A stretch of DNA of 64,000 nt from Linanthus parryae (lineage: Eukaryota; Streptophyta; Magnoliopsida; Ericales; Polemoniaceae), in NCBI GenBank assembly GCA_023055425.1, contig JALGPY010000003.1, forward strand, positions 54,607,891 through 54,671,890, written 5' to 3'. A program made the position numbers and the translations under genes. Positions 47,600 through 59,135 of this stretch are shown here, in pieces. Position 1 is the first letter of the stretch. The number at the start of each line of letters is the position of its first letter. The notes beneath the pieces were generated by a model. The model was given only the letters and a program-made list of their open reading frames with translations, made no database searches and had not been told where the DNA came from.

Positions 47600-49243
47600 T
47601 GATAACTCTCTATTAGAGTTATATTTCTTGCATATCTTGTATCGTTTTGCGTGATTCCCGGGTTGAAATATGAGTTTTACACTATGAATGTTGAGAAAAC
47701 GTAGAAAGTTGAGTTTTTAGCACTTTATTGTTAATCCGGGCGTTTCGATGCATATTTCAATGTTATTTCTCAAATATAATCGCTTGGTATGGTTGTTCAT
47801 GTTGTCTTGACAGAAAGGATTCTAAACGATGTCTAGGAGGCAAGAAACGAACTTCGGAAGCAAAGAAAACTCAAGAGGAAGCAAGAGAAGCAAAGTCGGA
47901 GGAGCACAAGTGACCATTCTCCACTATTTTGATTGTATCTCGAGTTATACAATGAATTTTGGAGTGAGACCAGTGGAAAATGAAAGTAGACTCAAAGAGC
48001 TTTCCAACGATAGGTCACGGAGCTAAAACGGAGATCCAAGAAAGATATGGTCCGTCAAAAATGGCAAAAAGGGTGAAAAAGGGACTGCTGGAAAATAAGA
48101 ACAAAAATCCTGTTCACACGAACACTGTTCGCACGAACAGTCGGGTGTTCGTTCGAACAGAGAGGCCAGACGCAATTTTTGGGGTTTTTTGGTGATTTCT
48201 TGAATGTTTGAAGGCTCTAACCTATTTCCAACGTATTTGGACGATCCTAAGGGGGTATTCACACATATTTGGAGTCTAGAGAGCTGGAGAAGACGGGAGA
48301 ACAAGCTTGGAGCAAGTATCATCAATTACATTGAAGATTTTGGCGTTTGATCTTAGTTTCTTCATCTTTTCTTCATGAACTCTATGATTTTGATCATGTT
48401 GAACAATATTATGTCTAGCTAAACACTTTAAGCTAGGTGATTGATGGAAAACTAGGGTTTGTTGGATGATTTTCCGGATTTTGGACTTGATGCATGCTTT
48501 TGCTTAAATTCTATGAACGTTCTTGTTAGCTTATCTATTCTTGTACTTATTTATTAATGTTATTGTCTTGATAACCCGTAGAATATTACTTGTTGATAGG
48601 GTTCCACGAAAGTGAGCTCATTGAGACGTGTTAAAGAATAGTTTAGGTGATCTTGTAGTTTCTTGAGACCGAGAGGAGATAGAAACTTGATTAATCGTGT
48701 GAGGGTAGTTTCGGTTGATTTTTTAGAACTTAGTGAATTCGGTGGACCCATAAGACTTGGTGAGCGAGCTTGACAAATCAACTAGAGTGTAATTGTAGAC
48801 GGAGGTGGACCGAGAGGACCCGAAGGCTATTTATTGCATAAATTCACGTGAGATTGAGAGAAGATCGTGATGAGTATTACCCGGTATAATTAGAACGTGC
48901 GTAGAGTGTTTCAAGCACAACCCGTAAATCGTTAACAACCCTAGGGACCATCAATGGCCTAGTTCTTCCTTATTAATCGTATTCAATCACAAGTTATCTT
49001 CGTTTAAAAGTGAAAATTCCACAAAAATATTTAGCTTAGTTGTTATTTAGTTTAAGTCACTTGTTTGTGGGTGACGAACCTTCAAATCAAACACTTTTTA
49101 CCGGTTACTTAGGTATCATAAATTTAATTCTTAATTAGCTACTAATCGTGTATTTCCCTTGGGTTCGATATTCGGAGTCGTAAAATACTCCACTTACTAC
49201 TTGACCGTATACTTGCATTTAAGCGCGTTAAGAATTCGCGTCA
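47600..49243 (+). repeat. 3' LTR of the Athila element (1644 bp)
   Basis: Same ends and internal features as 38395-40045, including the spaced palindromes (about 48114-48162), followed by AGATG. Confidence 0.95.
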
Positions 49244-49248
49244 AGATG

Positions 49249-49598
49249 GGCGCAAGTGAGTGACGGGCTGATAAGTAGCCGGCCGATTGGACATTTTCTT
49301 CGCGCAGTGTGCCGCCCTGAGAACGAAGCCTGGTCGACCTAGAGAGAGGAATGGGGAATTGAAACGGTCTGCTCGCGATATAATAATCTAATACAATCTC
49401 TTTTTTAATATATTAAATATATGTTTTAACTACGGATTTTAAAAAAAACGTGGTTTAAACCTACACAGTTTTACGGTACATCAGTTACCGACGTACTAAA
49501 TGATAAAAACCTACGTTTTCTTAAAAGTGTATGTTAAATATTTTTTTTCAAATATTGTTCTAATATACTGTAGTATTTGTTTTTACAAGCTAGTAGTG
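49249..49598 (-). repeat. 5' terminal part of the CACTA transposon
   Basis: Continues the sequence interrupted at 38394. The minus strand starts CACTACTAGCTTGTAAAAAC at 49598. Short motifs such as CGTAGGTTT and GTGTAGGTTT recur in both orientations (about 49440-49520), as in CACTA subterminal repeats. AAT at 49599-49601 would be the 3-bp target copy. Confidence 0.6.
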
Positions 49599-49603
49599 AA
49601 TGG

Positions 49604-50606
49604 TGTTGTGATCCAATGACTTGAAGTCACTGCATTCTCTAGATGTGGAGTGCATGTTTTAATATCGTCAAACATCACGCTGTAACAAGGTGATTATAAA
49701 GTCGATAATTGGGCATGTTATGAAACATGCTGTGAGATGTGATTGAAGTAGATATGATTTGTCCCTCCTCCATAACATGAGTAAATATCCATGGAAACTC
49801 GATGAGTTTCACTTAAGAAAATGCACAGTAGTGCTCAATGAATCAATATGTGACATTGATGTCATATGTATGTCTAAGTCTGCTCAGAAAATCGTGAAAT
49901 TATAGGATAAACAAGGGTGACATTCCATGTCTTGTGTCTAATCTGGATATATGTACAAACGAATTATATGACAGGGTAACATTGCTCATATGGACAAGGA
50001 GCGGTAACATCAGTCATAGAGGTTCATCACATCACTGACATTCCTATTACTTTGGTAGCATTGGGGTATTGCTAGATACCACTCAATGTTTGTAGTTGTT
50101 ACTGCCACCGTAATTAGGAACCCATGGGGCCACACACAAGAATGGATCTAATTTGAATTAAATGCTCATTAGTTGGACTAAAGAGTAATTGTGGATTTCA
50201 AAATTGAATGTAAACCAATCATAACTGTTCGGATTAGAGGGCAAGCCGAACTATCATCCCTATAAATAGACCTTCAGCGTGGATAGGGTTGATTATGCTT
50301 CTGAGAAACATTCGTATTAGATACAAAATCTAAGGTTTGAGAGCAGCCGTCCGAGTCCACCCGATTTTGTGAGACAAAATCGTCCGTCTTTCTCCAGCAG
50401 GCTAGCACCAACGAAGAGGGAGTCTAGTGCAGATCCGTTCGTGTGAACACCGTAGAGGCGCCGCTTCTTTTCTGAGCTAGTGATCGTTACCAGTAAGTGC
50501 GACTGAGGTAAACTTTATCAGATTATGCTCATTCACATAGGTCCTTGGTGGGTTTTCGTCAAATATTTTGTTATATCCGCCGTGTTTGATTGCCAAAAAC
50601 CCAACA
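49604..50606 (+). repeat. Possible copia-type LTR
   Basis: Bounded by TGTTG and CAACA (inverted), with a TATA box CTATAAATAG (about 50261-50270) and LTR-like phrases (CCCATGGGGCCACACAC). TTTTGGACC follows directly and could be a decayed primer site. No target duplication (AATGG against TTTTG). No internal region follows, so it may be a truncated element. Confidence 0.45.
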
Positions 50607-51392
50607 TTTTGGACCAGCCCAGTCACAGTCTATGTCAGTTCAAGGGTAAAACGGTCCGATTTTATTTAGCGATCCTTTGTTCCACGTGATAGCTTGACAA
50701 GTCATCATGAAGCTTTCTAGCCTCCCTGACGTAGCTCAACTGAAGAAGGATTATAGCGTTGTCGTGGCTATTGCACTAGCTATCAGGAGTGTCGGAGTCC
50801 AACTCAGCAAAAAATAAGAATTATGGCGTAAATTTTAGAGTTATGGCGTAACTTTTTTGAGACTGATCATTTGGTAACTCAAACATCTTAATTTAGTGGG
50901 GACATTCTGCAATTTACCACCTGCACTATTCCAAAAGACAGGGGAGTGTAGTAGCTTCATGTCAGGGGTGCAACATTTTTTTTTTTAATGATGCTCTCCA
51001 ACATCCTAAGACGCTTTAATTAAACGTCACCATCCCCCTTTTCAAAGTTCAATTTTATATTTATTTAGTGACTAATTGTCTCGTTTTATTTCAATTTTAT
51101 TTTCTCAGTTGTTGGCATTTCATACTGGCCGTGCATAAAGCGATCTCGAACATAAACAAATGTTAATGCTGAATCAGAAACTATTGATGATCTCATGTTT
51201 CAGCAAAACCGCCAATCTACTGACAATGCACATTTGAACAACTCTTGACTGAATGATTTGTCTGGTAATTGTATTTTCTAATGTCGCTTATATACTGCGA
51301 TCGTCATTAGTCTACTACTGCGTCCGTTTTCGTAATAAATAAATATTCGCAACTTGTGCATATCAATTAGTTACTACTACTGTTTTTATGTT
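50607..51392. other. Intergenic region upstream of the host gene
   Basis: No gene recognised. A short near-repeat ATTATGGCGTAA / GTTATGGCGTAAC lies at 50819-50850. The stretch leads to the promoter of the MOCOS-like gene. Confidence 0.5.
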
Positions 51393-51399
51393 ATATAAG
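51393..51399 (+). promoter_or_regulatory. TATA box of the MOCOS-like gene
   Basis: ATATAAG in TTATATAAGG, about 45 bases upstream of the ATG at 51439. That spacing implies a very short 5' UTR. Confidence 0.5.
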
Positions 51400-51438
51400 G
51401 TCGATTTACGGTTCTAAATTGTAGAAGCAGCCCGCACC

Positions 51439-53895
51439 ATGGGAAGAAGCGACACCAAACAGTTTCTTCTAGACGAAGAATCGAAGTTCAAGGTTAGTTT
51501 TCTCACCTTCACTCTTCTCGTCTAAAGTTTCAAAAGCTTCGTTAGACAAAACTAAAAGTGTTCTTGGTTGGATCAGAATGAAGAAGAAGAAAATGCTGCA
51601 GAAGGGGAGCTTGAAGAAGATTATTCAAACTCATCATCACCGCAATCACCCATCACTCCCAACACCAGCAGGCCCAACAGCATGGTTGTCAAGGTAACTT
51701 TGTGGCACTATAAAGCAGTTTTTAGCTGTTTGGCACTAGTTGCTTCAAAGCAGCAGATGATGTCCAGCAGCAGTTCTTTTCAGTATTATGCTGTTTCATT
51801 TTCCCGTCCTTTCTTCTAACAAAGGTCCGGGATGTCAGATTATGGATTCTTATTAATCATCTTAACTACACATTCTCAATAATCCAATAAATTATGTCCC
51901 CAAACAGAGCAGAAATGTTGAATGATTGGAATTATTTGAACTACTTCATTTTCTGTGTTTGGTCAATAGTAGGAATCAAGAAATCAACAGCTAGTACTAC
52001 TTGGTCTGTTTTTTTTTGAATCGTTCAACTTGACTTTATCGAGGTTACTTTGGCACATGATTTGGATAGCAAAATGTTGCAAGAATTTGATAATCTCTTC
52101 ATGATGTTATACTAAGTTCTTGCATCGATTTGCTAACTAAATGACCATATCAAAGTAACCATGTGAATAGAGCACTGAAGACGTGAGAGAAACGGATTTA
52201 ATGGTTTATTTGACTACTAACTGTTGGGTAAAAGACACTTTCACCCCCCCCCCCACCCACTTTCACTGGTTTGAGAAAAGACACTTTCACCTCTATGATT
52301 GTGTCAAATATTAAGACACTCATGTGTCATTCCACATTCTAAGAGGGCAAATATGTCTCAAAAACTACTACCGGAGACTGTAGGTGCCCAAATTTTAGCA
52401 CATAAAAAAGGATGAAAGTGTCATTTCTTAGATAGGAGGGGGTGACAGTGTCTTTTACCATTAAAGCTCCGTTTGGTTGGTGGTAAAACATTTTCTTGTA
52501 AAATGTTTTCCCTTGTTTTGGTGTTTTGGTGCTGTTTGGTTGGAAGTAAAATGTTTTCCTGTAAAATGTTTTCCCTCAAATGATGTAAAATGATTTACAC
52601 ATTTCAAATCCGTAAGCCATTTTCCGGAGAGTGAAGGAGCACAACAACTCATACAAACACCTCCACCACCACGACCCATAACTGCCACCCACCTTCATTG
52701 CCACCCATCACTGCCATTTCCATCACGGCCCACTGTTTTGGCAAGAGTCAACCAAACACGAGAAAATAATTGTAAGGAAATCTTTTTTCACAAAAATATT
52801 TTCCCTTGCAAAACATTTTACTGCGAACCAAACAGAGCTTAAATGTTTAGTCAAAACGAGGACTAGAATGTTTGTTTTTCTTCTGACAAATTAATTGATG
52901 TTGTTTTCTTTGTTTCTCTCCAATGGAAAAAACAGAAGGCACACACAATAATCCCAGCACACTTGATAGCAGAAGCAATCTCCTCCCTCCATGGTCTAGA
53001 CCTAAGATGGTCAGGTCCAATCACACCAACTGAAATGCAATTTGTTCAGCAATATGTCTTTGTCAAGTACCCAGAATACAACAACGGCCTAGTCCAACAA
53101 CACCTAAACAACAACACTGATGATAATCTCTACACTACCCTCAGCTGCCCAAAAAATAATCAAGACTCCTCAGAAATCCCCAAACACTCCCCTAGAAACC
53201 GGGACCTCTCGTCCTCCCCCTCCTTTGGCATCACCACCCATTTCGACATCGACGATACCCAACTGGATGACTCAAGGTTACGCGAAATCCTAACCAAAAA
53301 GGCCTCATTCCAAGGGAATTTCATCTCCATCCCTGAAATCCAAGTCCGTAACCGTGCATTACAACGTTGTGGACTCGAAGAAGAAGAATATGTAGTTGTT
53401 TTCACTGCCACTCCTAAAGAAGCAATGCTCATGGTTGGAGAATCATACCCGTTTTTTAAGGGGAACTATTATTTGACTGTTCTGGGTATGGGAAACGATT
53501 TTGTAAGGGAGTTTGTGAATGTTAAGGATTCGAAAGTTGTTGCGGCGCCCGAGGCGTGGTTGGACTTGAGGATTAAGGGGTCACAACTGAGCCAGTATTT
53601 TAGGAGGAAGTGTAAGCAGAGTCCCAAAGGGCTGTTTTCGTACCCGGCTTGTTGCGTGGACGGAATTCGGTTTTCGATGCATTGGATATCGGAGGCGCAT
53701 AGGAACTCGTGGCATGTGCTCTTGGACGCGACGGGGTTGGACGGTGGGGAGGACCGGTTGTCATTGGCGCTTCACCGGCCGGATTTTGTGATTTGTAGTG
53801 TTGATAATATTCATGGTCAGCCCTGTACTAAGATTACTTGTCTTTTGGTTAGGAGGAGTTCATTTGTCAATACTGTTGTGGTGGCTTCCCCTTAA
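51439..53895 (+). CDS. Molybdenum-cofactor-sulfurase-like (PLP-transferase-fold) protein, short form
   Basis: Three exons: 51439-51492, 51577-51693 and 52936-53895 (stop TAA), introns with GT/AG, frame kept (18 + 39 + 319 = 376 residues). The N-terminus is acidic and Ser/Pro-rich (SSSPQSPITPNTSRPNS). Then come IAEAISSLHGLDLRWSGPIT, the family's FVKYPEYNNGLVQ, EEYVVVFTATPKEAMLMVGE, SQYFRRKCKQSPKGLFSYP and RNSWHVLLDATGL. The family is known for PLP-dependent cysteine desulfurase / MOCOS-type proteins with a class V aminotransferase fold. In canonical members the PLP lysine sits in a SF(Y)KVFG-type motif; here the aligned place reads SVDNIHG (Asn at about residue 348), and the chain ends 28 residues later. 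No HCXXC-type or MOSC domain is present. It is probably a non-catalytic or altered member. No lesion is seen; this is the one gene here that looks functional. Confidence 0.85.
52227..52459. mobile_element. MITE 1 in intron 2 (233 bp)
   Basis: Terminal inverted repeats: the left end GGTAAAAGACACTTTCACCC pairs with the right end (reverse complement GGTAAAAGACACTGTCACCC). No ORF. A C-run (52244-52254) lies just inside the left end. Flanking duplications not clear. Confidence 0.65.
52463..52840. mobile_element. MITE 2 in intron 2 (about 378 bp)
   Basis: Left end AAGCTCCGTTTGGTTGG and the reverse complement of the right end AAGCTCTGTTTGGTTCG agree at most positions, and the following TAAAACATTTT / TAAAATGTTTT continue the match. 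Internally it is dominated by TAAAATGTTTTCC repeats. The superfamily is uncertain (hAT- or Mutator-like ends). Confidence 0.65.
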
Positions 53896-53908
53896 ATGGT
53901 TCATGTCT

Positions 53909-54005
53909 GCAAATGGCAGCTAGCTCAGTCGTAGGGCATTTGAAGCTCTGCATATTGTCCCGGTTCGAACCCGACTAGACGTAGATACGATGTAATTTAT
54001 TAAAT
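53909..54005 (+). mobile_element. tRNA-derived SINE directly after the host gene's stop codon
   Basis: Pol III boxes A (TAGCTCAGTCGTAGGG, about 53930) and B (GGTTCGAACCC, about 53972) lie at tRNA spacing. It is flanked by 14-bp duplications AATGGTTCATGTCT (53895-53908) and AATGGTTCTTGTCT (54006-54019), one mismatch. About 97 bp, AT-rich tail. The left duplication starts on the last A of the TAA stop codon. Confidence 0.75.
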
Positions 54006-54083
54006 AATGGTTCTTGTCTAAAGTCTATTGTTGCTGCTATGTTGAATAAGAATTGCAATGGGTGAAATGGATTTGACGTGGTC

Positions 54084-54234
<151 letters not shown>

Positions 54235-54253
54235 TAAACATGAAGCTTCATAG

Positions 54254-54674
54254 TGTTTGAATGACTTGAATCAACCAAGCAAGTTAGCAAGATAACAAGT
54301 CGGCAATGAAGAGGATACAAACTACAGCAAGTCAGGATTGTGCTAGCATAAGCAGACAGGAACTCGCACGAGCAGACACGTGCTCGCACGAGCATGAATG
54401 TGCTCCCACAAGCAACATTCAGGTCCCAAGAGCAAGATCAGACGGTTTTTGTTGGTTCAGGCTGCAAATTAGGGTTTCCTATGCCTTAGACTGATGTATC
54501 TGTGACTTTTAGTCTTGTGTGGTGCGTTTTCTAGTATTCTCGGGTTCTTTAATCAGTAATAAACTCTGATTTTCAGTGAGTGGAGGTAGCTAACGAATTA
54601 CTGAACGACGTTAAATTTCGTATCGATCTTGATTTTTGTTTACTTGTTCTTCTCTCGATACCCTGGTTATAACA
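54254..54674 (+). repeat. 5' LTR of Tork-like element 1
   Basis: Aligns with 55889-56350 (TTGAATCAACCAAGCAAG to TTATAACA). The U3 carries spaced palindromes such as GTGCTCGCACGAGC (about 54379-54392). TGGTATCAGAGC follows at 54678-54689. Confidence 0.78.
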
Positions 54675-54716
54675 AACTGGTATCAGAGCCTGATTTTTGA
54701 GATTCCACCAAGAGCG

Positions 54717-55493
54717 ATGTCAGGTTTGATAATTAAGATCGATCAATTCACTGGGAGAAAACAATTTCAGCCAATGGCAGATCAAGATGTGTGCTTTGTT
54801 AACGCTGCAATGTCTTTGGTTGCCATTGGCATCCCACAACAAGTGTGCATATACATCCTCCGATGCCTATCGGACATTGGTGGGGGGGGGGGGGGGGTGC
54901 CCGCAACAATCATGATGTGCATCGCGGACTATGTGATCACTGAAATCGCAGATCATGAGACGGCGGCTGCTATGTGGCTAAAGCTGGAGAGCCTCTACAT
55001 GACGACGTCGCTCACCAAGAAGCTGATTTTGAAGCAGAGATCGTTCAATTTGCGAATATCTAAAGGTATGCATATTAAAGATCACCTAGACAGTGTAAAA
55101 TCTATTTTGCTTGAGTTGCGTAATAGTGATGAGATTGTGAGTGAAGAGGATGTTGCCTTATTTCTGTTGGTGTCTATGCCTCTATCGTATGAAGGTTTCG
55201 TGCAGTCTTTCATTGTTGAGAAAGATATGGTAACCCCATAAGAGGTTATGGTATTTCTTCACACCAGGGAACTGCGCCATAAGAACGCAGACACAGGTTC
55301 AAACAATCATGCTTCCGGATTGATGGTTAAGGGAGGAAACGGTAAGGATTGCAAGAGATTATCATGCTCCAAGTTACCGAGGGATGCACAAGTCTACTAT
55401 AAGGAGAAAGGGCATTGGAAGAGGGAGTGTCCCAAGAAGAAGCATGGATCTTCAGGTTGGCCGAAGGTGGACGGACTTCCAATGATGGCCTAG
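54717..55493 (+). pseudogene. Tork-like gag (UBN2), broken
   Basis: ATG 54717 (MSGLIIKIDQFTGRKQFQPM). The UBN2 core is clear: AAAMWLKLESLYMTTSLTKK, LRISKGMHIKDHLDSVKSIL and PLSYEGFVQSFIVEKD (54950-55230). A stop follows at 55239-55241, then KGHWKRECPKKK, the zinc knuckle, whose first cysteines read Tyr. A 16-17 base G run (54881-54897) puts poly-Gly in the domain. gag would bind and package RNA; nothing of pol follows. Confidence 0.8.
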
Positions 55494-55888
55494 TGCTCTC
55501 ATCACCTTGGGAGCTATCTAGGCTCATGTCATGGAGCATCTAGTGGATGAGTATGTTTCTGGCGCGTGATCTGGTTCTAACACGATCTGGTTTATGGCGC
55601 ATCTAAGGCTCTTCAGATTTCATCTTTCATGACACTTGTACTGGCACTAGTTATGGTGTATCTAGTCTGGAATAACATGTGCACTTGTCATGGTGCATTT
55701 GGTTCTGGAAATGTTGGAGTGCATATGATATTGTGTTCGATCATGTCTTAGTGATTGAATTCGTTTCTAGTTCTGGGTTAGGTATGCTTTTTTATTTTTC
55801 AGGAGGCCAATATATATCAAGTTTGAGGATAACCATCTGGTTCTAGTTCAGATTGCCGGGATGATTCAATTCAATGTGGATATTTATA
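55494..55888 (+). other. Internal non-coding remainder of Tork-like element 1
   Basis: Short repeats of a GGTGCATCTAG / TGGTGTATCTAG type recur (about 55530-55720). No ORF with recognisable content. pol should be here and is deleted. Confidence 0.55.
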
Positions 55889-56350
55889 TGAAACAATTGA
55901 ATCAACCAAGCAAGTTAGCAAGATAACAGGTCAACAAAGGAGAGGAAACAAATCGCAACAAGTCAGAATTGTGTTAGCACTAGAAGGATTGTGCTAGAAC
56001 GAGATAATAGGTGCTCCCACTAGCATACATGTCGTCGCACGAGTAGAGATGTTCTTGCACTAGCAGGAATGTGCTCCCACAAGCAGCATTCTGCTCCCAC
56101 GAGCATGATTGGGTCAGGGGATGCTTTGGCTGGTTCCGGGTGCAACTTAGGGTTTCCCATGCCTATATATTGACGTACTTCGTGACTTTGGTCTTACGTG
56201 GTGTATTTTCTAGTATTCTCGGGTTCTTCCATCAATAATAAACTCTAGTTCTGTGTTTGTGGTAACGAATTCGTTATAAAACACTTTAAATTCCGTGTCA
56301 ATCTTGATTTTTCGTTTATTGGTTCTTGTCTCGATACTCCGATTATAACA
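55889..56350 (+). repeat. 3' LTR of Tork-like element 1
   Basis: Matches the 5' LTR with substitutions and small indels. Carries degraded versions of the spaced palindromes (about 55960-56110). Confidence 0.78.
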
Positions 56351-56941
56351 CATTGCTTAATAAAAATAAAACAAATACGGACAGATGAGCCCTACAAAAC
56401 ACAGCAAACCCCTCAAAGGAAATAGGAGTCTCAGAGAGTTGACAAACAAAAAAAGAAACAGAATAACAAAAAATGGAAAGTTGCGAGCTACGTGACACCA
56501 AAATCCTGTTTCTGCACCTCTGTAATTGAGCTCCCGATTACCTTACAAACGTCACAGAAGCTACAAGGCTACGACACATCTAGTTTTAGCCATAAGGGAT
56601 TAATTATTTTTGAATTCTCTTCCCTTTTCTTGTTGATTCTTTATTTTTTTGAAGGAAATGGATTTTTCTCAATTCCAGCGTTTCTATAAAATTTCTATTT
56701 TCAAGGCTAGAGGCTATTTCAGCCTACGTAGAGGCTCCTCCGATTGGCTAGGTTTTTTCTCTTTTATGAAAACAAATTATACTAGTTTATGAGACTTTAT
56801 AAAAAAACATGGACTCGGTTGATGACGTGCCAAAGATGGAGCCCCGGTTTTGGACCAGGTACCTGGGTGTAAGAAAACTGACGCCAAGGACTACGAACAA
56901 GGCTTCTAGTTTCTTGGATTCACATTTTTAAAGGCAGTTAC
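56351..56941. other. Intergenic, nothing recognised
   Basis: AT-rich sequence between two copia elements. Short ORFs only, no motif or repeat that I can name. Confidence 0.5.
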
Positions 56942-57440
56942 TATAACAGAATAACCATCTCACCAACAAATAAAGAGGTTAAAGACAAGATTTAACATGG
57001 GTCATGAACGGAATCGTTAACTACGTACGAGGCGAAGCAAAGTCCCTTTATTTTTAGGAGAAAACGAGTACATGAACCTATGCTATTGTAAAACATCAAA
57101 CACAACTTATTAATCCCGAGTTGTTTCCAAAATAGAGTTTCCTATACGACCTAGTTTTCCCAAACCCCGCAGCAATTCTTGCAAGCAAAGTTGTACTCGT
57201 GGGAGCACTTCCATGTTCATGTGAATTGTACCTTGCTCTTGCAAATGGGTTTGTACTCGCGCGAGCACTAGTAAGCTCGTACGAGTTCCTTTGTTCTCGT
57301 TCGAGCACTCTTTTCATTGTGCGAACTCATGTTCTCAACCAGCTTACGTAGATTTTCCAGACCTCCTCCTTCTGGCGTCTGCTCGTACAAGTTCCTGTAG
57401 TAACTCATGCGAGTAGCTGATTTAAGGAACAAACTCAACA
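56942..57440 (-). repeat. 3' LTR of Tork-like element 2
   Basis: Shares GAATCGTTAACTACGT and CATGCGAGTAGCTGATT-type sequence with the other LTR. Its plus-strand start TATAAC replaces TGTAAC, so the terminal CA is mutated. Confidence 0.82.
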
Positions 57441-57660
57441 AATCTTCACATTGACTTGAATCTTCTCGGCAACTGAAACCAATGCTTATCCACTTGAAAA
57501 AAAATCATGATCTCCTCCACACTCGATGTCTCTAATAGAAGAGACTAACTGACCTCAAAGGGTCCCAATAGCCCAGAAGGGCTCTAGTGACTCATCTTGT
57601 TTGAGAAATTCCAAGCAACGTTGGAATTTTCTCTCGGGAACCGACTTGATGTATATATAC

Positions 57661-58960
57661 GCTGGTGTGTTAGAAGCCCCCAACTTTCAATTTTATCCTC
57701 TTATCATTTCTCAAAAAGTGATATTCGACGCCGATATGATTTGTCCTCTCGTGATGAACTTGATCCTTAGTTAGGCATATTGCAATCAGACTATCACATA
57801 AAACTATCGCTTGATCTTTATGTATGCCTAGATCATTGACAAATCCCTTCAGCCTAATTTCCTCCTTCACCGCTTCTGTTAAATCCATGTACTCCGTTTC
57901 CATGGTTGACAAAGTCGATGTCGGCTGTAGCGTCGCCTTCCAGCTCACAAGAGAACCTCCCAGAGTCAACACGTAACTAGTCATGAATCTCCTATTGTGC
58001 ACATCTCCAGCATTTCTAAATCTGAAAAACCTATGACCAAAGCATCCTGATTGTCCCCATAACATAGAGCGATGTTTGACTTACCTTCGAGGTACATAAA
58101 AAAGCGCATCACCACTTGGCAGTGTTCCTTGCCCGATTGAACAAGAAAACAACTCACAACACTAACAATAAATGCTAAGTCCGGTCGAGTGCAGACCATA
58201 GAATACATTAGGCCTCCAAATGCACTAGCATATGGAACCTTAAATGTACTCATTTTCCTCGTCAATCTGCATGGTGTACATTCCCAACTTGATGTTTGTT
58301 GCCATTGGAGTATCTATAGGTTTTGTTGAATACATCCCAAATATTGCAAAGGTTTTCTTGATGTATCCCTCTTTTGATAAGAATAACTTCTTCTTCTTAT
58401 TCTTCTTCTTCTTCTTGTCCCTGTAGATATCAACTCCCTAGATTTTCTAAGTAGCACCTAGATCCATCATCATGAATTCCGGGCTGAGAGACCCCTTCAA
58501 TTCTTGAATGTTTCTTCCGAGCTGCAGTCATAAGATCATCAACATATAGAACTACGTAGGTGTGAGAATCACAATGTACCTTGTAGTACACACAGCCATC
58601 ATATGGACAATTGTGATAGCCAATGTGCAACATATAGCTATCAAAGCGCTTATACCACTACCTCGAAGACTACTTAAGTCCATACAAGTAGTTCTCCAAC
58701 TTGCACATGTAGTCTTCTTTTCCTGGAACTTGGAATCCATCTGGCAGGCTCATGTCTATTTCCTCCTCTAACTCTCGAAGTAGAAAATATGTTTTTGCGT
58801 CTAGTTTCTCAAGCTCCAAGTCATGGTGTGCTACTTCCGCTAGTAGTACTCTGGTCGAGGTGTTCCTAACCATTGGTGAGATTCCTTCCTTCTTTCTGAA
58901 AACCCATTTTCATAAATCTCTAGAAACCATTCTTGCCTTATATTTGATGCCCTCTGCACG
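57661..58960 (-). pseudogene. Tork-like element 2 reverse transcriptase and RNase H
   Basis: RT: LEKLDAKTYFLLRELEEEIDM, DGFQVPGKEDYMCKLENYLYGLK (58800-58670) and YVVLYVDDLMTAARK, with the catalytic YVDD at about 58545-58530. A (TTC)n run (58388-58418) interrupts. RNase H: YASAFGGLMYSMVCTRPDLAF, TLSTMETEYMDLTEAVKE and KHI-type TNHIGVEYHFLR (58240-57700). Frameshifts and stops throughout. Confidence 0.8.
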
Positions 58961-59135
58961 TGAAATTCATTCCTTCTTTCTGAAAACCCATTTTCAAGTG
59001 ACTACCTTCCAACCTTCTAGCAACCTTACAAGCTCCCAATTCTGATTCCTGCTAAGTGACTCCATCTCTTTTCCCACCGAAGCAATCCACTATGTTGACT
59101 CGTCTCCTGAAATCGCAGCCTTGAAGGAGGACGAT

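Larger units (their letters stand above)
38395..49243 (+). mobile_element. Athila-lineage gypsy element, internally deleted, with perfect TSD
   Basis: LTRs 38395-40045 and 47600-49243 start TGATAACTCTC and end CGCGTCA. The flanking duplication is AGATG (38390-38394 and 49244-49248). The primer site matches the Athila type (tRNA-Asp). gag and protease are present, but RT, RNase H and integrase are absent. A 3.36-kb solo LTR is nested at 41383-44746. The two LTRs are highly similar by eye, so the insertion is relatively recent compared with the neighbours. Confidence 0.93.
54254..56350 (+). mobile_element. Tork-like copia element reduced to gag between LTRs
   Basis: 5' LTR about 54254-54674 and 3' LTR about 55889-56350 (both end TTATAACA), primer site at 54678, gag, then no pol. 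Flanking 5-mers CATAG and CATTG differ at one base. The 2.1-kb structure is a deletion derivative that would need another element's enzymes. Confidence 0.75.

Noticed and set aside
53926..53995. A functional tRNA gene
   Set aside because: A and B boxes are present, but no acceptor stem or proper anticodon arm can be paired, and a target duplication flanks the unit; a SINE fits better.
58244..58426. Plus-strand ORF with poly-Phe end
   Set aside because: Reverse of copia RNase H/RT with a (TTC)n run.
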